A stretch of 64,000 nt of DNA from Carex sylvatica (Eukaryota > Streptophyta > Magnoliopsida > Poales > Cyperaceae), in assembly GCA_964058845.1 (NCBI GenBank), contig CAXKVR010000273.1, positions 124,001 through 188,000 on the forward strand, written 5' to 3'. Below are positions 57,952 to 64,000 of the stretch, piece after piece (within the stretch, counting starts at the first letter, position 1; every line of letters starts with the position of its first letter). A program made the position numbers and the translations under genes. The notes under the pieces are model-generated. The model did not search any database. It was not told the DNA's origin and was given only the letters and a program-made list of their open reading frames with translations.

Positions 57952-59040
57952 TTCAGAGCCAACGGGAAAAGAAAAGTTATAAATATGTCATGACTCATGA
58001 ATCATGATCAAATTGTTCTGACAGGAAAAATAAAGGGTGAGAGATCAGGATCTTTTGAGGGGGTGCGATGAATGAGTTGGATGCACGTGACACCCACAAT
58101 AGTTACTCAGGTCCACTTATTTATGTTTCCATAACAGATCTTCTGTGGCAATTCTACATGTATATATTGTTATTCACCTCCATTTACAAACTGTTTCGGC
58201 TTCATTTTAGTTTATGGCCGCAGGAGTAGCAGAATTTGGTGCCATTTAATTTTGTAAAATTATCAAATAAAAGAATTTAGTTTTGGAAATGTTCATGTAG
58301 TTCGACATTCACACTGAAAAGTTTGCATGAAATCCAGGAAACAGTAGATCAAAACAGCTGCCATAAATTTATTAATTTCTCTTTAGATGCAACAGTGAAC
58401 CAATTTTATCGATACTGGTATGTCTTTCTAAATGATATCTTTCGTTGATACAGAATATATTCAGGGGTGTTGTTTTAGCCAGCACAGTTTTCCCTTGACA
58501 TAATTAAGAAATTACTTTTTGACTATTTATTACATTGATAACAATTAACCAAACCAGTGAATGAATTAATTGATTAACTAATAAAATGGACAAGACTGAA
58601 ATTGTGCTGGGGGTTCTTGTTCTGACACGTAGTAAGTATCCAACGGCATGCCACAGTGGTGGAGTCATATCTGACAGGCCATTGATTAAGTAAAAATTAA
58701 TGGCGCACGACTGGACATTCACATTCAGGGTTCACTTCAGCATGGTTTGTTGTGCACCTAAATTCTGACCCGTTTTGTTTTGGCTTGAAAAAGACTCCGT
58801 ACCCTATTGGCTATGGCATTTTTGCATCAGAGATTCGTTGATGGTTTGGTTTGTTTATCGACTCCAAAAAACACTGTGAGCATAAATAGTGAGGCAATCA
58901 CTACACAGCCAGAGGTTATCGCGTCATCTCCATACCAACTTCCGAGATGAGAAAATATTCTGATAATCACAAGTTGCCGACATTTTTATTAATATCCAAC
59001 TAAAAATATATTTTATCACATTTATCCAAAATTTCAATTT
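57952..59040. other. Non-coding spacer
   Basis: No gene or clear repeat seen. The minus-strand ORF at 58,504-58,722 has no motif. Confidence 0.4.
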
Positions 59041-59130
59041 TTTTATTAAAAATACTCAAATCGCCAATTAAATTGGCGGTTTGAAATAAAAAATTTCAAA
59101 CCGCCAATTTAATTGACGATTTGGAGATTT
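59041..59130. repeat. Palindromic words (ACCGCCAATTTAATTGGCGG type) before a Mutator-like frame
   Basis: AATCGCCAATTAAATTGGCGG and AACCGCCAATTTAATTGACG occur back to back with TTTGAAAT / ATTTCAAA between them, so the words pair both internally and with each other. A reading frame related to MULE N-termini starts about 230 bases downstream. Confidence 0.7.
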
Positions 59131-59333
59131 TTTTTTTATATTTTGTGCTCTCTAAATACCTCATTTCTCTCTCCTTCCTCACAAACTCATCAGAAATCAA
59201 AGAGAGAAAGAGAGGAAGAGAAAGAGAGAAGGAAGAGGCGATTTTTTTTTTTTTTTTTTCCTGCAACTGTTACAACAGAAATTCGTAAACTTACAAAATA
59301 TTTACCATTTACGAATGTAGTTTATTGACTATG

Positions 59334-60040
59334 TATATTGCAATTTCAGTGCATTTTGGAGGGAAGTTCATAACTGATCAGTATGGAGTTCATTACTCCA
59401 AAGAACCAGACAATACCTATTTTGTTAAGGAATATTACTCATTTGAGGAGTTGAAATCGCTTGTTTTGAAGCGAGCGGTTACAATAAGAATCATTGGGAC
59501 TTAGAAATAATAAGCTGAATAATCCGAAATGGAAGGTATATTAGACTCATATTGGGAGATGAAAGGACAATGAGAGGTATGATTGCATGGGTTGTGAGAT
59601 TCGGCAATAATGGCTTTGAAGTTTTTACTTGCAAAAGTCGCAGAGAGCCAGAGGCGGAAAGTTCAGCCCAAATTTCGATTGAAGAAAATTATCAACCAAA
59701 TTATCAACCATGCACTCCTTTATTCATACCCAAACCAATACAAGTACCGGTACCAGAACATGAAATATACAGTAATTCACCCCAACCACAATCTCCACAT
59801 TTTATTTTACCTATATCCATGTATGGGGCTCCTTCATTCTTACCTATGCCTGAACCAAGTCCTCACCCCAAACTGGCACCAGTACAGGAAGATCTAACCG
59901 AGTCAGAATTTGAATTTATTAACGATATTCCGGAGAAAACTCTGCAAACTGGGGATAAGTGGGCGGAAGAAAGCTGGAACCCTGCTGAAGAAGATGATCT
60001 TGATGCAGAAGATGACACACAACCCACTCCTATATAAGAT
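59334..60040 (+). pseudogene. N-terminal part of a second Mutator-like protein, frameshifted
   Basis: It begins ISVHFGGKFITDQYGVHYSK (from about 59,346) and passes through YYSFEELKSLVLKRA. The frame breaks at about 59,475-59,510. It resumes as GDERTMRGMIAWVVRFGNNG (59,555), followed by a Pro-rich and acidic linker (PEHEIYSNSPQPQSPHF, EEDDLDAEDDTQP) and a stop at 60,037. Start motif, domain order and linker parallel the dead transposase at 26,984. The transposase core and zinc finger are absent; LINE sequence begins about 50 bases later. Confidence 0.55.
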
Positions 60041-60084
60041 AGAAATTTATGTTAAGTGGCCGTTCTGCGACTCACCCGTTCTCA

Positions 60085-60965
60085 AACTTCAATGACATCT
60101 CTGATTTTCGAGAAGCAGATATTGCTTAAAACAACATTCCTACCACTTATCCACAAACTCAATGAGAGGCTGGCTAGATAGGCGGCCAAGCATCTCTCAA
60201 TAGCTAGCAGATTGGTCTTACTAAATGCGGTGCTCTCAACACTACCGTCATACTTCATGACGGTCACCAGACTGGAAAATGGGTGATAAAGCAGATTGAT
60301 AAAACAAGAAGGAGATTCCGCTGATTCCACAATTTTTCTAGCAGGTACTCACAAAAACAAGAGAGTAGGAACTACAAACAATGTCAGCACTTCTACGGAG
60401 AGTCGTGAGACACCCAAGATAGCAACATGATGATGTCTAGTAGAAATGGACAAAAATGAAATTTACTCGGTGAAAAGTGCATACCGAGCTCTCAAAAATC
60501 TTCCATATGTTACAACCAACGCATTCCGTGTATGGATGTTACGAGTGCCACTAAGAATAAAAGTCTTTTGCTGGCTATTAGCGAACAATTGATTGCTCAC
60601 CATTGACAACCTAAGGAAAACATGATGGCCAATTATAAATAGGTGTGTTATGTGCAAGTGCGATGCGGAAACATCGGCTCACATGATGGGACAATGCAAA
60701 TTCGCTATAGAGATATATACACGAATGAACATTGCACCGCAAATAAGGATACAGTCGATTGAAGCCACATTCGAAATTAGCAACAATAAGAAGGCGAGAG
60801 GAACCTTACTAATTACAATGTTTGTCATCTGGAGAGAGAAAGATGCTCACGAATATTCAAATCAAACAAGACAATACCATAATTGATAGATGAAGTGGAC
60901 CAGCTCCTGCATGGTTTCGCCCCGTAAGCGCAAGAAGATTGACCGATGAATAAAATATTCTCTAA
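60085..60965 (+). pseudogene. LINE fragment: end of reverse transcriptase and zf-RVT
   Basis: In broken frames it reads LPLIHKLNERLA, AAKHLSIASRLVLLNAVLST and LPSYFMTV (60,140-60,262), the well-conserved block after the LINE reverse transcriptase. Then comes FRVWMLRVPLRIKVFCWLLA (60,522-60,580) and a zf-RVT motif CVMCKCDAETSAHMMGQCKF (about 60,638-60,700). Several stops, two of them at Trp or Gly positions. No poly-A tail was identified with confidence. Confidence 0.75.
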
Positions 60966-62064
60966 AAAAAACCTTTCAAAACTTTACATTTCTAGCTTAG
61001 ATTTTACTTTTTCTCACTTTCTAATTTCATTTTTAGTTTTAGGTCAAAGTGTTTTGAGCAACTTGTGTTTTTTTTATTTTTATGTTGCAACTACAAAATT
61101 TTTGTAATCGCAATTATCAATCAAATATAAATTAGACCTCTATTTTTTCTAAAAAAAAAAATCTGATTAAATAAAAAAATCTAACAATCTATATTACTTG
61201 TTAATAAACTAAGCTGGATCGAACCGAGTCAGACCAAATTCGAAATTATCATATGCAGAACCAAGTTACAACAAACTAACTCGTTTTCAGCTCGATCCCA
61301 ACCAATTGTTTTTTTTCGAACTTTTTACGAGGGTCAATTTCGAGCGAACCACGAAATAAGAAACTTTTGTCATCCCAAATTAATGAACTTGACCGAACCA
61401 AACATCAAACATACGGCAGAACAGGATGCGATCTCCCAAAATTAGTTCGTGGAAGCAAGAATCACTTTTCTGAAGCAAGCAGCAACATGATGTAAACGTA
61501 ATTCGTAGATTTAAAAGGCGGTGATAAAATCTGATCGGACTCGAAGTTAAATTTCAGTCAATCTAATTTTCCTTTTGGAATGTTTAAATTCAGTCAATCC
61601 CGTTTTGACTCGACTCGAATATCGAACATGATATAAATTTTAACGACTCAAAATCTGACCTATGATCCGATAATTATCTAAAATAAATTAGATCCGATCT
61701 AATTTGATTAAAAAGTCAAACTGATCACCCGAATCACATTCGACGTGACTCGATTTGTCAACAATTCTGACATGATTCAAAACTGAGACATGATCCAATA
61801 ATAGAGAAAGTCAATCTGATCCGACCCGACTCTGCCCGCTTTACATATAACATTCCAAGTTTTCAATCCATCAAAACTTCATGTCCATTTGATGCGGAAA
61901 CCATAACATTTTTCTTGCCGGGAAACAAAATCAAATTTGGCGAAATTTCTTAATTTCATTGGTGAAATTTTGTATAAACAGAGGATAACTTAGGCGCACA
62001 AAATATGTGTTTTTTTTTTTTAAAACACAAAATATGTGTCTTAAAAAGCAATATTCTCTTGTAT
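60966..62064. other. Non-coding DNA with GATC/GACTCGA-rich low complexity
   Basis: From 61,200 to 61,860 short words such as GACTCGA, CCGACTC and GATCCGA recur irregularly. No gene is supported. A poly-T run lies at 62,013-62,022. Confidence 0.45.
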
Positions 62065-62454
62065 GAGGAGGAATCAAGTTACAACATTTTTTGAGTTACA
62101 ACAAGTTACAACAAGCATTTTCTACATTTTTAAAGTTCAAATCATCGATCCAAAACGTTAGATGTGATATCCACAATAAAATGTACTTGGAGACCAAATT
62201 TTACATTTTTTGGAATTTTTTTACTATTTATTAAGATGGGTATAAAATTCAATGGTCTGAATTTGACTAGTTTTTGTACCCATCTTAATAAATAGTAAAA
62301 AAATTCCAAAAAATGTAAAATTTGATCTCCAAGCACATTTTATTGTAGAGATCACATCTAACGGTTTAGATCGATGATTTGGACTTTAAAAATATAAACA
62401 ATACTTGTTGTAACTTATTATAACTCAAAAAATATTTTAACTTAATCACTCCTC
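62065..62454. mobile_element. Fold-back element FB16 (GATCAAGTTACAAC-type arms, loop A3)
   Basis: Starts GAGGAGGAATCAAGTTACAA and ends with the degraded partner TTTTAACTTAATCACTCCTC. The core is GGAGACCAAATTTTACAT ... TTTACTATTTATTAAGATGG. The loop AATGGTCTGAATTTGACTAG is the reverse orientation of that in FB10. The flanking nine bases do not match each other (CTCTTGTAT and TATTTATAT). Confidence 0.85.
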
Positions 62455-62871
62455 TATTTATATTTATCTTCCAACTTTTTGAGGCATGTCAGTAACTTAT
62501 TATATGGTCGGTGTGTCAGTAGCTGTCACACATATCCGGGTTTTAAGTTCTAACGACGCCTTGTTATTTTTTATTAGTGTATTGGAGAGTACAATTAGGA
62601 CCCACTTCCCGGTGTAATGTATGAGAATGTGTTGCACAGTCAAACAAGGCAGTCAAACTTATATTTTCTCTTTGTACTTGAGAAATATTACTTTCAAAAG
62701 AATCCAATGTCCGATTTAAGCTAATCTTAATTTAGTACTCGATTCTTTAATAAGCGCCTTATTAGTTTGCTTGACCTGACCGACTTGTGACCCAAATTCA
62801 TATAAATATTTCATTGTTTGAGTTTGAATCCAATCCGTTCGCTATATATATTATATGAGGATATATTATAT
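62455..62871. other. Spacer between two related fold-back elements
   Basis: No gene. Near the right edge the phrase ATATTATATGAGG is repeated twice in a row, the second copy forming the start of the next element. Confidence 0.5.
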
Positions 62872-63251
62872 GAGGAGAGATCAAGTTACAATATTTTTTG
62901 AGTTACAATAAGTTATAACAATTATTTTTTACATTTTTAAAGTCCAAATCATCGATCCAAACTGTTAGATATGATCTCGACAATAAAATGTGCTTGGAGA
63001 CCAAATTTTATATTTTTTGCAATTTTTTTACTATTTATTAAGATGGGTATAAAATTCAATGGTCTGAATTTGACTATTTTTTGTACCTATCTTAATAAAT
63101 AGTAAAAAAATTTTAAAAAATGTAAAATTTGGTCTCCAAGCACATTTTATTGTAGAGATCGCATCTAACGGTTTGGATCGACGATTTGAACTTTAAAAAT
63201 ATAAAAAATTCTTGTTATAACTCAAAATATGTTGTAACTTGATTCCTCCTC
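62872..63251. mobile_element. Fold-back element FB17 (GATCAAGTTACAA-type arms, loop A3), 9-bp flanking repeat
   Basis: The left end GAGGAGAGATCAAGTTACAA pairs with the right end TTGTAACTTGATTCCTCCTC. Core and A3 loop match FB16. ATATTATAT is present directly outside both ends, which looks like a 9-bp target duplication although the site is AT-only. Confidence 0.87.
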
Positions 63252-63442
63252 ATATTATATATATAGCACGAATTTTGATCGGTCTGTCTGAATTCCAGCT
63301 AGCAATGAGGTATTAATGCAGAGGATCAGAATTTCTTGTGACCATGCAAAACAAGAACCAACAAAGGTCGTACTCTCACTAGATTGTACGCTCTTGTATT
63401 GATACAGATAATTTGATGCAAACCAATCTGCCTTACTAGATA

Positions 63443-63602
63443 GGATCCGACTCCTCTTGCTCTCTAAATAGTAGAGCATGACTCTATTATTCAAAATTAA
63501 ACTGTTAAATTTTTTTATGCATAGATCTTAACACAAATGAACGGTTCGATTTTGAATAACAGAGTCCTGCTCTCTTATTTGAAGAGCAACGGAGTTGATT
63601 CC
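63443..63602. repeat. Group C-like hairpin
   Basis: GGATCCGACTCCTCTTGCTC with GAGCATGACTCTATTATTC pairs with GAATAACAGAGTCCTGCTC and GAGCAACGGAGTTGATTCC. The centre contains GAACGGTTCGATTTTG. CTAGATA occurs near both outer borders. Confidence 0.7.
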
Positions 63603-64000
63603 CGCTAGATAATATGCTCTTGGGTAATTCAGATGGAGATCTATTATAAAAAAAATCTTGCGAACAAACCGTATATCGAAATAGCTCCATACAATTAATC
63701 GATCAAAATTAGACGATATGGATTAAGATAGAAAAATACTGCAAATATAAACAAGAATTGGCTGCTTTGTGCAGTTATTAATTGTACATGATTTTAACTT
63801 GATTTTTAAGGTTTTTTTTTTACCTTGGTTCGTTATTTTAAATCAGAAACTTACATCTGTCAAATTCAATCATGTCAAAACCCGGTCTAAAATTAGTTCA
63901 AAAAAAAACATTCAATACCCTACATATTCTCCCTTTTTTTTTTTTTCTTTTTTTTTTTTTGAGAACTTGATGGAAGCTGTCACCCTGCATATTCTCGCTA
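63603..64000. other. Window end, non-coding
   Basis: AT-rich sequence with T runs at 63,811-63,819 and 63,937-63,960. No gene seen. Confidence 0.5.

Overview
This is a window of plant nuclear DNA, most likely a eudicot. It is AT-rich and its genes are split by many GT-AG introns. The proteins are plant types (R2R3-MYB, an IQ67-domain protein, an organellar monodehydroascorbate reductase, a P-class PPR fragment). Most of the remaining DNA is decayed transposon sequence and fold-back repeats. I cannot name the species.

Layout. 1-14,000 is repeat territory: a broken proline-rich reading frame, one fold-back element, a gypsy/Athila-like 3' region with an LTR-like block, a dead LINE, a copia gag scrap and a dense cluster of five fold-back elements. 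14,000-18,400 is AT-rich non-coding DNA. 18,416-19,979 (+) is a complete three-exon MYB26-type gene. 21,983-26,309 (-) and 35,824-40,315 (+) are two divergent TRAIP-like RING E3 ligase paralogues, separated by a dead Mutator-like transposase, a second LTR-like copy, palindromic-word repeats, nested fold-back elements and a Helitron-like 3' end. 41,517-41,920 (-) is a broken PPR gene. 43,458-47,928 (+) is a 16-exon monodehydroascorbate reductase gene with a transit-peptide-like leader. 48,600-50,950 is a second fold-back cluster. 52,641-55,724 (-) is a six-exon IQ67-domain calmodulin-binding gene. 56,000-64,000 returns to repeats: MITE-like hairpins, the N-terminal part of another Mutator-like element, a LINE fragment and two more fold-back elements.

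The genes do not form a pathway. The MYB belongs to a clade linked to secondary wall thickening in anthers, the TRAIP pair to replication-associated ubiquitination, the reductase to the organellar ascorbate cycle, and the IQD to calmodulin and the cytoskeleton. Only the TRAIP pair are related to each other. One copy keeps a C-terminal PCNA-binding (PIP) motif; the other has lost it, together with one internal exon.

The most unusual signal is a set of about fifteen long hairpin elements (about 350-430 bp, one interrupted copy 822 bp). In the main type a constant core arm is combined with interchangeable outer arms and interchangeable central loops. Many copies end in GAGG/CCTC, most lie in TA or CT/GA microsatellites, and two are flanked by 9-bp direct repeats. 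Two copies have left and right outer arms of different types. Exon coordinates were assigned by hand from reading frame and GT-AG rules, and in every gene the phases close without a frameshift.
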